This document shows positions 52,704-61,423 of a stretch of DNA of 64,000 nucleotides, piece by piece (positions within the stretch are counted from its first letter, which is position 1; every line of letters starts with the position of its first letter). The notes beneath the pieces are model-generated. The model worked only from the letters and a program-made list of their open reading frames with translations, made no database searches and was not told where the DNA came from. The DNA is from Streptomyces rimosus (lineage in GTDB: Bacteria; Actinomycetota; Actinomycetes; Streptomycetales; Streptomycetaceae), in NCBI RefSeq assembly GCF_008704655.1, contig NZ_CP023688.1, positions 6,454,001 to 6,518,000 on the forward strand. Reading direction: 5' to 3'. Position numbers and translations under genes: made by a program.

Positions 52704-54008
52704 TCAGCGGTGCTGGAACTGCGGTCCCTGCGGAGGCAGGACGAAGTTCGGGTCCGGGCCGGGGCCCGGGGGCTGCTGTGGATAGCCGTAGGCCGGAGGG
52801 GCCGGGACGGCCGGGGCCGCCGGTCCCGTCGGATACGGCTGGTGTTGAGGCTGCTGCGGAGGCTGCGGATAGCCGTAGGAGGGCTGCGACTGCGGCTGCT
52901 GCGGCATCGGGCCGGGATAACCGTACGCGGGCTGGGCAGGCGGCTGCGCCGGGGGCGGCGGGAACTGCGGGGCGTTGGGCGGATAGCCGTAGCCGCCACC
53001 GGTGGGCTGCGGCGGCGGGAACGCGGCAGCCGACGCCCCTGCGGGCGGTGCCGTGGACGGCGGCGTGCTCGTGGGCGGGGCGGCGGGAGGCGACAGGGGG
53101 AAGGAGTCCGGCTCTGCCTGGGAGGGCGGTGTGGAGGGGGTCGGGTTCGGGCTCGTAGGCGGTGCCGGGGCCTGCGACGGGGCCGGGTCCGGGAGGTGGT
53201 GGGTGGCGGCCTCGGGGTGCGGGGCGGCCGAGGGGGCACCTGCTTCGCGGGGGGTGCTTGCCGCTGCTGCGGTGCTGGTGGGGGCGGGTGCTGTGCTGCC
53301 GGCGGGTGTTGTGCTGCTGGTCGCTGCGGCGTTGCTGTCCGTGGTGGCGGGTGTGGGTGCGGGCGTGCCTGCGGGCGTGCCGGTAGCGCCCGCGGGCGTC
53401 GTGGCCGGGCTCGGGGCGGACGGCGCGGAGGCGGCCGTGCCGGTGTCGGCGGACGCGGCAGCGTCGTCCTCCTCCACCGAGATCCCGAACTCGGTGGCCA
53501 GGCCGTTCAGCCCCTGCTCGTACCCCTGCCCCAGCGCACGGAACTTCCACCGATCACCGCGCCGGTACAACTCGCCACAGATCAGGGCCGTCTCCTTGCC
53601 CGTCTCCGGCACCACGTCGAACACCGCGATCGGCTCGTCGTCCCCGGAGGAGGCGTCGTAGAGCAGTACGCGCAGGTCCCGCACATGGGCGAAGGTTCCG
53701 CCGTCCGCCGACGCGGTGAGCATGACACGGTCCACCGACGCTTCGAGGGCGGACAGATCCGCCTCGATCGTGTCGGCCAGCCCGTCGGTCAGCCGCGTCT
53801 TCGGCAGGTGCCGCACCAGGCCGCTGGGGTGGCGGGGCTGGTTGTAGAAGACGAAGTCCGCATCGGAACGCACGCGGCCGTCGGCGGCGAGAAGCAGGGC
53901 CGAGGCATCGACATCGGGCACTCCGGCGCCGGGCGTCCAGCGCACTACGGCCCGTACCGCCGTGGTGTCGAGGGGTACGTTCGACCCTTTCAGCATCGCG
54001 TGCGTCAT
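52704..54008 (-). CDS. TerD-domain protein with long Pro/Ala-rich tail
   Basis: This 434-residue protein has a TerD domain at residues 1-175 (MLKGSNVPLD, PDVDASALLLAADGRVRSD, RRGDRWKFRALGQGYEQGL). About 255 residues of low-complexity Ala/Pro/Ser/Thr follow, ending with four YGYP repeats in Pro/Gln-rich sequence. The acidic [13 protein letters not shown] loop of canonical TerD is replaced by RHLPKTRLTDGLADT, so one calcium site looks lost. ATG 54008 was chosen for the TerD N-terminus. It is the only minus-strand gene inside the Ter block and is divergent from the biosynthetic operon. Confidence 0.88.
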   Translation of the reverse strand: MTHAMLKGSNVPLDTTAVRAVVRWTPGAGVPDVDASALLLAADGRVRSDADFVFYNQPRHPSGLVRHLPKTRLTDGLADTIEADLSALEASVDRVMLTASADGGTFAHVRDLRVLLYDASSGDDEPIAVFDVVPETGKETALICGELYRRGDRWKFRALGQGYEQGLNGLATEFGISVEEDDAAASADTGTAASAPSAPSPATTPAGATGTPAGTPAPTPATTDSNAAATSSTTPAGSTAPAPTSTAAAASTPREAGAPSAAPHPEAATHHLPDPAPSQAPAPPTSPNPTPSTPPSQAEPDSFPLSPPAAPPTSTPPSTAPPAGASAAAFPPPQPTGGGYGYPPNAPQFPPPPAQPPAQPAYGYPGPMPQQPQSQPSYGYPQPPQQPQHQPYPTGPAAPAVPAPPAYGYPQQPPGPGPDPNFVLPPQGPQFQHR

Positions 54009-54227
54009 GTCCGTAATCCTGCCTTCCCGGAGGTCGGAGGGACAACGCGGGGGCCTCACCGGCGTGGCCCGGCCGGTCTCCGCGGCACCCGGCCGTCGCG
54101 TGCGGGTTACGTGCTTTTCACCCCGGCGGGAACTTTCCCGTCGCGGCCACACGTACGATTACCGGCCGGATCCAGACAGCGAGTCGCCGCGGGGTGGCCC
54201 CGGCCCCGCCTGCTCACGGGGAGTTCT

Positions 54228-55400
54228 ATGCGTCATTTTGGGCACCTTGCGCCCGATATCCGGAACGCTTTGTTCCACAAGGAGCCGGTCGAGTTCACCG
54301 CCGACTCCCCGCCCGGCACGCTCTCGGTGGCCCTCGGCGCGACGCTCTACAGCCCCGCCACCCGCCCCAAGCTCGCCGAGGACATCGTCAAACAGGCAGG
54401 CCGGGGCGTGGTGTCCATGGTGCTCTGCCTGGAGGACTCCATCAGCGACGCCGATGTGGTGGCCGGTGAGGAGAACCTCGTGCGGCAGTTCGCGGTTCTC
54501 GCCGAGGAATCGGGGGACGGTACGGACCTCCCGCTGCTCTTCATACGGGTCCGCGCGGCAGCCCAGATACCGGACCTGGTGGGCCGACTGGGCCCTGCCG
54601 TGCGGCTGTTGTCTGGATTCGTACTGCCGAAGTTCACCGAGGAGCGGGGCGTTCCGTTCCTGGAGGCGCTGGCCGGCGCGGAGGCGGACTGCGGGCGGCG
54701 GCTGTTCGCGATGCCGGTGCTGGAGTCGCCCGAACTGCTCCACCTGGAGAGCCGCGGCGAAACACTGCGGGGCATAGCGCGCACGGTGGACAAATACCGT
54801 GACCGGATACTGGCCCTGCGCCTCGGCGTCACGGATTTCTGCTCGGCCTACGGCCTGCGCCGGGCCCCCGACATGACCGCGTACGACGTGCAGATCGTCG
54901 CGTCCGTGATCGCCGATGTGGTGAACGTGCTCGGACGGGCGGACGGCACCGGGTTCACGGTCACCGGTCCGGTGTGGGAGTACTTCCGCCTCCACGAGCG
55001 GATGTTCAAGCCGCAGCTGCGGCAAAGCCCCTTCCTGGGCCGGGCGGAGGAACTCCGGACGGCCTTGATCGAGCACGACATGGACGGTCTGCTGCGCGAG
55101 ATCGAACTGGACCGCGCCAACGGCTTGCAGGGCAAGACCTGCATCCATCCCTCGCACGTGGCGCCGGTGCACGCGCTCTCGGTCGTCAGCCACGAGGAGT
55201 TCAGCGACGCGGTGGACATCCTGCGGCCCGAGCGCGGCGCCGGCGGAGTCCTGCGCTCCGCGTACACGAACAAGATGAACGAGATCAAACCGCATCGGGC
55301 CTGGGCCGAACGGACCCTTCTGCGGGCCGAGGCGTTCGGTGTGGCCCGCGAAGGTGTCGGCTTCGTGGAACTGCTGACGGCGAGCCTCCCGCACACCTGA
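54228..55400 (+). CDS. HpcH/HpaI aldolase / citrate-lyase-beta-like enzyme of the Ter module
   Basis: This 390-residue TIM-barrel lyase has the CitE-like metal and substrate blocks VVSMVLCLEDSISDADV, FIRVRAA, FAMPVLESPELLHL, ALRLGVTDFCSAYGL and GLQGKTCIHPSHVAPVHA. The family cleaves or forms C-C bonds of 2-oxo- or acyl-CoA acids with Mg2+. Position first in an operon with two PRTases and a HAD enzyme matches the Ter-linked biosynthetic module. GGGGAG precedes ATG 54228. The true substrate is unknown. Confidence 0.88.
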   Translation: MRHFGHLAPDIRNALFHKEPVEFTADSPPGTLSVALGATLYSPATRPKLAEDIVKQAGRGVVSMVLCLEDSISDADVVAGEENLVRQFAVLAEESGDGTDLPLLFIRVRAAAQIPDLVGRLGPAVRLLSGFVLPKFTEERGVPFLEALAGAEADCGRRLFAMPVLESPELLHLESRGETLRGIARTVDKYRDRILALRLGVTDFCSAYGLRRAPDMTAYDVQIVASVIADVVNVLGRADGTGFTVTGPVWEYFRLHERMFKPQLRQSPFLGRAEELRTALIEHDMDGLLREIELDRANGLQGKTCIHPSHVAPVHALSVVSHEEFSDAVDILRPERGAGGVLRSAYTNKMNEIKPHRAWAERTLLRAEAFGVAREGVGFVELLTASLPHT

Positions 55401-55472
55401 CGCGGCGCACGCCTCGGACACCGGGACGGCTGCCGCCCCACCGGCCCGAGGACACCCAGGAAGCGACGAACG

Positions 55473-56963
55473 ATGACGACGACGGTGGAAGAGACGAAGG
55501 AGACGGGCGCAGTGGTGTGGACGGGAGAGTGGGTCGCGCAGCGGCTCGGGGTCTCGCTGAGTGGCGGGCCCGAGCTGTCCCGGCTGCTGGGCCTGGCGCT
55601 GCGGCGCAACCCCAAGCGGGCTCATCTGCTGGTGTCGAACGTTCTCGGCAAGCATGTACCGCAGCGGCCGGAGGCGGTCCACGGCGCGGGGCTCGGCCTG
55701 GGGCGCCGGGTCCGGGAACTGCTGGGCGACGCGGACGCGGCGCGCGCCGTCGTCCTGGGATACGCGGAGACCGCGACGGGGCTCGGCCACAGCGTGGCCG
55801 ACGGGCTGGCGCTCGCGCCGTATCTGCACTCCACGCGGCGGCCGGTCGAGGGAGTGGCGCAGGCGGGCGGTTTCGAGGAGGAGCACAGCCACGCGACCTC
55901 GCACCTTTTGCTCCCCGAGGACCCGTCGTTGCTGGCCGGGGACGGCCCCCTGGTCCTCGTGGACGACGAGTTCTCCACCGGCCGTACGGTCCTGAACACC
56001 ATCAAGGCCCTGCACGCCCGCTTCCCGCGCGAGCGGTACGTCGTCGTCGCCCTGGTCGACATGCGCTCGGAGGCGGACCGCAACCACTTGGACAAGTTCG
56101 CCGCCGACCTGGGAGCACGGGTCGATCTCATATCCCTGGCCGCCGGAGGCGTACAGCTCCCGGCCGACGTACTCGAACGGGGCCAGGCCCTCGTCGCGGC
56201 CCACCTGGACACCGCGCCGACGGAAGAGTCTGGCGTGTCGGGGACCGTGGCCGCTTCCGCCGAGGGGGCGGCTTCCGGTGGGGGTCCGGTCTTGGGTGGA
56301 GTCGCGGCTCGGGCTGGGGCCGCGGCCTCGGGCAGCACTGCGGCCGCGGTCGGTCCCACGAATCGGCCACTCCCCGAGCGCATCGACCTCGGCTGGCCCG
56401 AGAGCGTGCCGGACGGCGGTCGGCACGGCTTCACGCCCGAGCACCGGGCCCTCCTGGAAGCCGCGCTCCCCGGCATGGCGGCCCGCGTCGCCGACCGGCT
56501 CGCCGGTGCCCGCCGGGTGCTGGTCCTCGGCAACGAAGAGCTGATGTACGCGCCGCTGCGCCTCGCCGGCGCCCTGGACGACGCGACACCGGCCGAGGTC
56601 TGCTTCTCGACCACCACCCGCTCGCCGGTCCTGGCCGTGGACGATCCCGGCTACGCCATCCGCACCTGGCTGACCTTCCCCGCCCACGACAGGCCGGCCG
56701 ACGGGCCGGGGGAGCGGTACGCGTACAACGTCGCGCCAGGTACGGACCCTCGGCGCCGCTTCGACGCGATCGTCGCCGTCACCGACTCGCACGGCGACAC
56801 TCCGGAACTCCATGGTCCCGACGGCCTCCTGGCGCAGCTCACCCCGCAAACCGACCGGCTGCTGCTCGCCGTCGTCCCCTCCTACACACCGGCGTACGCA
56901 CTGCCGCAGACGCCGGAGCCCGCTCCGCAGCCCACGCCCGACGCCACGCAACGACAGGTCTGA
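55473..56963 (+). CDS. Phosphoribosyltransferase fused to TRSP domain
   Basis: This 496-residue protein has an N-terminal PRTase domain whose PRPP loop is VLVDDEFSTGRTVLNTI at about residue 160. It continues with an Ala/Gly/Ser-rich linker (~250-295) and a C-terminal domain with the eponymous TTTRSPV motif near residue 380 and the block VLVLGNEELMYAPLRLAGAL. PRTase-TRSP fusions occur in Ter-associated operons and are proposed to help build a nucleoside-like metabolite. It is followed after 3 bp by the next gene. Confidence 0.88.
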   Translation: MTTTVEETKETGAVVWTGEWVAQRLGVSLSGGPELSRLLGLALRRNPKRAHLLVSNVLGKHVPQRPEAVHGAGLGLGRRVRELLGDADAARAVVLGYAETATGLGHSVADGLALAPYLHSTRRPVEGVAQAGGFEEEHSHATSHLLLPEDPSLLAGDGPLVLVDDEFSTGRTVLNTIKALHARFPRERYVVVALVDMRSEADRNHLDKFAADLGARVDLISLAAGGVQLPADVLERGQALVAAHLDTAPTEESGVSGTVAASAEGAASGGGPVLGGVAARAGAAASGSTAAAVGPTNRPLPERIDLGWPESVPDGGRHGFTPEHRALLEAALPGMAARVADRLAGARRVLVLGNEELMYAPLRLAGALDDATPAEVCFSTTTRSPVLAVDDPGYAIRTWLTFPAHDRPADGPGERYAYNVAPGTDPRRRFDAIVAVTDSHGDTPELHGPDGLLAQLTPQTDRLLLAVVPSYTPAYALPQTPEPAPQPTPDATQRQV

Positions 56964-56966
56964 CCG

Positions 56967-58112
56967 ATGCCCCTCCCCGAGCCGCTGCGCGGCCCCGCCT
57001 TCTCCTCCTACGCCCCCGACGAGGTCGGCTGGCTGCTCCAGGACCTGTCCTCGGTCAGCCTGGAAGCGCCGACCGAGGAGCGCGAGGAGGCGATTCAGGC
57101 CGGTGGCGCCCACTACGCCGAATCGCTGCCCGTCGAGTACCAGCCGAGCGAGCAGTACCAGGCGCTGTTCCACAGCGCCCTGGCGACCTCCGCCGCCCGC
57201 ATCGCGCGCGCCGTCGGCACCGTCACGGAAACCGTGCTCGCCGAGCGATCCCCCCGGCCGGTACTGGTTTCCCTGGCCCGCGCCGGCACCCCGGTGGGCG
57301 TCCTGATGCGCCGCTGGGCACAGTACGCCGACGGGCTCGATCTGCCGCACTACGCCGTCTCGATCGTGCGCGGCCGCGGCATCGACACCACCGCCCTGCG
57401 CTGGCTGGCCGCCCACCACGATCCGGCGGACGTCGTCTTCGTCGACGGCTGGACGGGCAAGGGCGCCATCACCCGCGAACTCGCGGAAGCGCTTCGGGAC
57501 TTCCCCGGCTTCGACCCGAGGATCGCCGTCCTCGCCGATCCCGGTGGCTGCGTGGATACCTACGGCACCCGCGACGATTTCCTCATCCCGTCCGCCTGCC
57601 TCAACTCCACCGTCTCCGGCCTGGTCTCGCGCACCGTACTGCGCGACGACCTCGTGGGGCCCGACGACTTCCACGGCGCCAAGTTCTACCGCGAGCTGGC
57701 CGGCGCCGACTTGTCGCGGACGTTCGTCGACACGGTCGTCGCGCGCTTCGACGAGGTCGCCGAGCAGGTCGCCTCCGACGTGAAGGAACTGGCCGCCGCC
57801 GACCGGACGCCCACGTGGGCGGGCTGGGCCGCGGTCGAGCGGATCAGTGAGGCGTACGGCATCCACGACGTCAATCTCGTGAAGCCGGGGGTCGGTGAGA
57901 CCACGCGGGTACTGCTCCGGCGGGTCCCCTGGAAGATTCTGGCCCGGCGCGGCGCCGGTACGGACCTTGATCATGTGCGTCTCCTGGCTGAACAGCGGGG
58001 CGTACCCGTCGAAGAGGTCGACGAACTGCCCTACTCCTGTGTGGGATTGATCCACCCCCGCTACACGCGGGGCGCGACGGGTGCGGACGGCAAGGCGGTG
58101 ACCGCGCTGTGA
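56967..58112 (+). CDS. StiP-family / PELOTA-domain PRTase-like protein
   Basis: This 381-residue protein is of the type annotated as cysteine protease StiP family, in reality a PRTase-like enzyme. PVLVSLARAGTPVGVLMRRW and VVFVDGWTGKGAITREL form the core. A C-terminal PELOTA-like RNA-binding region follows (VNLVKPGVGETTRVLLRRVP, then LAEQRGVPVEEVDELPYSCVGLIHP). It pairs with the upstream PRTase-TRSP and overlaps the HAD gene by 4 bp. RNA or nucleotide handling is inferred from the domains only. Confidence 0.85.
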   Translation: MPLPEPLRGPAFSSYAPDEVGWLLQDLSSVSLEAPTEEREEAIQAGGAHYAESLPVEYQPSEQYQALFHSALATSAARIARAVGTVTETVLAERSPRPVLVSLARAGTPVGVLMRRWAQYADGLDLPHYAVSIVRGRGIDTTALRWLAAHHDPADVVFVDGWTGKGAITRELAEALRDFPGFDPRIAVLADPGGCVDTYGTRDDFLIPSACLNSTVSGLVSRTVLRDDLVGPDDFHGAKFYRELAGADLSRTFVDTVVARFDEVAEQVASDVKELAAADRTPTWAGWAAVERISEAYGIHDVNLVKPGVGETTRVLLRRVPWKILARRGAGTDLDHVRLLAEQRGVPVEEVDELPYSCVGLIHPRYTRGATGADGKAVTAL

Positions 58113-58930
58113 GCACACTCGTCGCCAGCGACCTGGACCGCACCCTCATCTATTCGGCCGCCGCGCTGGACCTGGCCATGCCCGACGCCGAGGCGCCGCG
58201 CCTGCTCTGTGTCGAGGTCTACGAGCGCAAACCGCTCTCCTACATGACGGAGACGGCGGCCGGGCTGCTGGCCACACTTGCCGACACCGCCACGTTCGTC
58301 CCGACGACCACACGCACCCGTGAGCAGTACGGGCGCATCCACCTCCCGGGCCGCGCACCACGCTTCGCCATCTGCGCGAACGGCGGCCACCTGCTCGTGG
58401 ACGGTGAGTCCGACCGCGACTGGCAGCGCACCGTCGCCGCGCGGCTGACCGCGGAATGCGCCACGCTCGACGAGGTCCGTGCGCATCTGCTGCACAGTGC
58501 CGATCCGGCCTGGCTGCTCAAGGAGCGCGTCGCCGAGGACCTCTTCGCCTACCTGGTCGTGGAGCGCTCGCTGCTGCCGCAGACCTGGGTCAAGGAACTC
58601 GCCGAGTGGGCGGACGCCCGCGGCTGGACCGTCTCGCTCCAGGGCCGGAAGATCTACGCCGTACCGAAGCCGCTCACCAAGGGCGCCGCCGTGGCGGAAG
58701 TGGCCCGGCGAACCGGGGCCGCGCAGACACTCGCCGCCGGGGACTCGCTGCTGGACGCCGACCTGCTGCTGGCGGCGGACCACGGCTGGCGCCCCGGCCA
58801 CGGGGAGCTGGCGTCCTCCGGGTGGGACGCCGAGCACGTCACCGCACTGAGCGAGCACGGGGTCGCGGCCGGCGAGGAGATCCTGCGGGCCTTCACCCGC
58901 GCCGCCGCTGCCCCGGACCGCTCCTGCTGA
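58109..58930 (+). CDS. HAD-superfamily phosphatase of the Ter module
   Basis: This 273-residue HAD hydrolase has motif I VASDLDRTLIYS (nucleophile Asp8), a threonine-rich motif II (VPTTTRTREQY), Lys in KPLTKGAAV and motif IV AAGDSLLDADLLLAADHG. A cap domain occupies ~80-190. As last gene of the operon it would dephosphorylate the product made by the PRTases and aldolase. GTG 58109 overlaps the previous stop; its end overlaps dedA on the other strand by 38 bp. Confidence 0.88.
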   Translation: MSTLVASDLDRTLIYSAAALDLAMPDAEAPRLLCVEVYERKPLSYMTETAAGLLATLADTATFVPTTTRTREQYGRIHLPGRAPRFAICANGGHLLVDGESDRDWQRTVAARLTAECATLDEVRAHLLHSADPAWLLKERVAEDLFAYLVVERSLLPQTWVKELAEWADARGWTVSLQGRKIYAVPKPLTKGAAVAEVARRTGAAQTLAAGDSLLDADLLLAADHGWRPGHGELASSGWDAEHVTALSEHGVAAGEEILRAFTRAAAAPDRSC

Positions 58931-59522
58931 GCCGCACGGCCAGGAAGGCCAGCACCGCCAGTCCGGCAGCCACCAGGACCACCTTTGAATACGTGTCCGC
59001 ATAGCCGGTCACTTCCTCCCAGTTCTCGCCGAGCGCGTAGCCGGCGAGAACGAAGATCGCATTCCAGATCAGACTTCCGAGCGTGGTCAGGAGGAGAAAG
59101 GCCGGTATCGGCATGCGTTCGATGCCGGCCGGTATCGATATCAGGCTGCGGAAGATCGGGACCATCCGGCCGAAGAACACCGCCTTGCTGCCGTGTCGTT
59201 GGAACCAGCGCTCGGTCTTCTCGACGTCCGACACCTTGACCAGCGGCAGCCTGGCCGCGATCGCCAGCATGCGGGCCCGGCCGAGCGCCGCGCCCACGCC
59301 GTACAGCGCCAGCGCGCCGAGCACCGAGCCGAGCGTCGTCCACGCGAGCGCGGAGAACAGGGACATCCGGCCCTGGCCCGCCGCGAAGCCGGCCAGCGGC
59401 AGGATCAGCTCGCTCGGCAGCGGCGGGAAGAGATTCTCGGCGGCGATCGCCAGGCCCGCGCCGGGCGCGCCGAGGGTGTCCATGAGTCCGGTGATCCAGC
59501 TTGTTTCCGCGAGTTCGTTCAT
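58893..59522 (-). CDS. DedA-family membrane protein
   Basis: This 209-residue SNARE-associated/DedA protein has the N-terminal ENLFPPLPSELILPLAGFAA block and the conserved FFGRMVPIFRSLISIPAGI, with 5-6 hydrophobic helices. DedA proteins are lipid scramblase or flippase-like and support membrane homeostasis. ATG 59522 follows TACCGT with a 6-nt gap, so the transcript is probably leaderless. Confidence 0.9.
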   Translation of the reverse strand: MNELAETSWITGLMDTLGAPGAGLAIAAENLFPPLPSELILPLAGFAAGQGRMSLFSALAWTTLGSVLGALALYGVGAALGRARMLAIAARLPLVKVSDVEKTERWFQRHGSKAVFFGRMVPIFRSLISIPAGIERMPIPAFLLLTTLGSLIWNAIFVLAGYALGENWEEVTGYADTYSKVVLVAAGLAVLAFLAVRLSRSGPGQRRRG

Positions 59523-59630
59523 GCTTCGACGGTAGAAATCCGCGGGCGCGGGCACATTGCGGAAAACCGCACGGAACACTGTGGTTTACCGCAGTGTGGA
59601 GGCAATGGCGCAGCCACTAGCGTTTTGATC

Positions 59631-60767
59631 ATGCGGGGGATGACACGGCGCGGGATGCGCCTCACGGTCGGATTGTTGGTCGGCGCGGGCATGGTGGCGG
59701 TCGAGCTGCCGTTCATCGCGCTCTCGGGGCTCGCGCTGCTCTGCGTATACATGTGGCCGCGCGGGAGACGGAAGGTGCTGGAGCCGGTGACGGCCGTGGC
59801 CCGGTGCCTCACCGAGTCCGCGCGCCGCCGACTGTGGTTCGGCGGTGCCGACTTCTCCTATGGGTACGACACCGAGCGCGCGCTCAAATACCTGGCGGTC
59901 CGCTGGGCCTTGGGGCTACTGGGCGGTTGCGTCGTGATCTCCGCGCTCGCGGGGGCGACCGTCGTCCTGTGGGCGTCGACGGCGTGGATGTTCTCCACCA
60001 TCGAGCACCCGGTGGACGTCGCGGAGACAGGTGTGGGCGCCGTGTTCCTGCTCTTCCTCAGCCTGCAAGCGGTCTTCGGCATGGCGACCCTGGAAGCCCG
60101 GCTGGCGCGACACTTCCTCGGCCCCACGCACGAGAAGGAGTTGCAGCGGCGGGTCGCGGAACTGGCCTCCAGCCGGGCCGGGGTCGTCGCGGCGGTCAAC
60201 GACGAACGCCGCCGTATCGAGCGCGATCTGCACGACGGGGTCCAACAGCGACTGGTGGCCCTGGGCATGCTGCTCGGCCGCGCGTTGCGCGCCAAGGACG
60301 AAACCCGCACGGTCGAACTGCTGCGACAGGCCCACGAGCAGAGCCGCCAGGCGCTGACCGAACTGCGCGAAGTCGCCTGGCGCGTCTATCCGACCGTGCT
60401 GGACGAGGCCGGGCTCCGGACCGCTCTGGAAACCGTCGCGGAGCGTTCCGCGGTGCCCGTCCGCCTCGACTACCGCCTCGCTCGTGAACCCGACACCGCC
60501 GTGGCGACCGTCACCTATTTCGTCATATCCGAGGCGGTCACCAACGCCGTCAAGCACTCCTGCGCGGACCGGATAGCCGTCACCGTCAACCGTGAAGACA
60601 ACACCCTGTTCCTTCGGATCCAGGACAACGGCGGGGGTGGTGCGGATGCCTTGGGTAGCGGACTGTTCGGGCTGGCCCGCCGGGTCGCCGCCATGGACGG
60701 CCGGTTCCGGGTGGCCAGCCCGGCCGGCGGACCCACCACGATCACCGCGGAGCTGCCGTGCGCGTAG
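59631..60767 (+). CDS. NarL-type sensor histidine kinase
   Basis: This 378-residue kinase has two N-terminal membrane segments, a conserved linker and another pair of helices near 95-145. The HisKA_3 box is ERRRIERDLHDGVQQRLVALG, and the HATPase domain contains FVISEAVTNAVKHS and GSGLFGLARRVAAM. ATG 59631 is 7 nt after TAGCGT, a leaderless arrangement. It overlaps the response-regulator start by 10 bp. Confidence 0.92.
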   Translation: MRGMTRRGMRLTVGLLVGAGMVAVELPFIALSGLALLCVYMWPRGRRKVLEPVTAVARCLTESARRRLWFGGADFSYGYDTERALKYLAVRWALGLLGGCVVISALAGATVVLWASTAWMFSTIEHPVDVAETGVGAVFLLFLSLQAVFGMATLEARLARHFLGPTHEKELQRRVAELASSRAGVVAAVNDERRRIERDLHDGVQQRLVALGMLLGRALRAKDETRTVELLRQAHEQSRQALTELREVAWRVYPTVLDEAGLRTALETVAERSAVPVRLDYRLAREPDTAVATVTYFVISEAVTNAVKHSCADRIAVTVNREDNTLFLRIQDNGGGGADALGSGLFGLARRVAAMDGRFRVASPAGGPTTITAELPCA

Positions 60768-61414
60768 TACTCGCCGACGACTCGACCCTGCTGAGGGAGG
60801 GCTTGGTGCGACTTCTGACCGAAGAGGATCACGAGGTGATGGCCGCGGTGGGGGACGCCGCGGAACTGATGACGGTGCTGGAGCGCGCACCGGCGGAGCA
60901 GCGGCCCGACGTGGTGGTCGTGGACGTACGGATGCCGCCCACCCACACGGACGAAGGACTGCGGGCCGCGGTCAGCATCCGCGAGCGCTGGCCGGACGTC
61001 GGCGTACTCGTCCTGTCGCAGTACGTCGAGCGGCGGTACGCCACCGAGCTGCTGACCGAGGACAGCGAGGGCGTCGGCTACCTCCTCAAGGACCGCGTCG
61101 TGCAGGTGGACGAGTTCCTGGACGCGCTGGAGCGGGTCGGCTCCGGGCGGGCTGCCTTCGACTCGGAGGTCGTACGGGTCCTGTTCTCCCGCAGCAGCCG
61201 CGCCGATCCGCTGAACGCGCTCACGGCCCGTGAGCGCGAGGTGCTCGCCCAGATGGCCGAAGGACACACCAACACGGCCATCGCCGACAGGCTGCACATT
61301 TCCCGGAGCGCCGTGGAGAAGCACACCAACGCGATCTTCGACAAGCTCGGCCTGACCGGCACTTCCGGCTACTCTCGCCGCGTCCTGGCCGTACTGCGTT
61401 ACCTGGGGACCTGA
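60758..61414 (+). CDS. NarL/LuxR-type response regulator
   Basis: This 218-residue regulator has receiver residues ADDSTLLREG, phospho-Asp in VVVVDVRMPP and Lys in GYLLKDRV, and a LuxR helix-turn-helix LTAREREVLAQMAEGHTNTA. GTG 60758 lies inside the kinase gene, so the two are translationally coupled. It is followed after 9 bp by the methyltransferase. Confidence 0.92.
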   Translation: MRVVLADDSTLLREGLVRLLTEEDHEVMAAVGDAAELMTVLERAPAEQRPDVVVVDVRMPPTHTDEGLRAAVSIRERWPDVGVLVLSQYVERRYATELLTEDSEGVGYLLKDRVVQVDEFLDALERVGSGRAAFDSEVVRVLFSRSSRADPLNALTAREREVLAQMAEGHTNTAIADRLHISRSAVEKHTNAIFDKLGLTGTSGYSRRVLAVLRYLGT

Positions 61415-61423
61415 GGAGCACCG

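Noticed and set aside
52647..54227. Long plus-strand Arg/Gly-rich frame opposite the Pro-rich TerD gene, continuous with the HpcH gene
   Set aside because: It is the antisense shadow of a low-complexity GC-rich gene. The HpcH family sequence starts at ATG 54228 with its own ribosome site.
54159..58118. Minus-strand frame of about 1,300 residues antisense to the Ter biosynthetic operon
   Set aside because: It is an open shadow frame typical of >70 percent GC DNA. Its translation is repetitive Gly/Arg/Gln-rich sequence with no recognisable domain, whereas the plus-strand genes have clear motifs.
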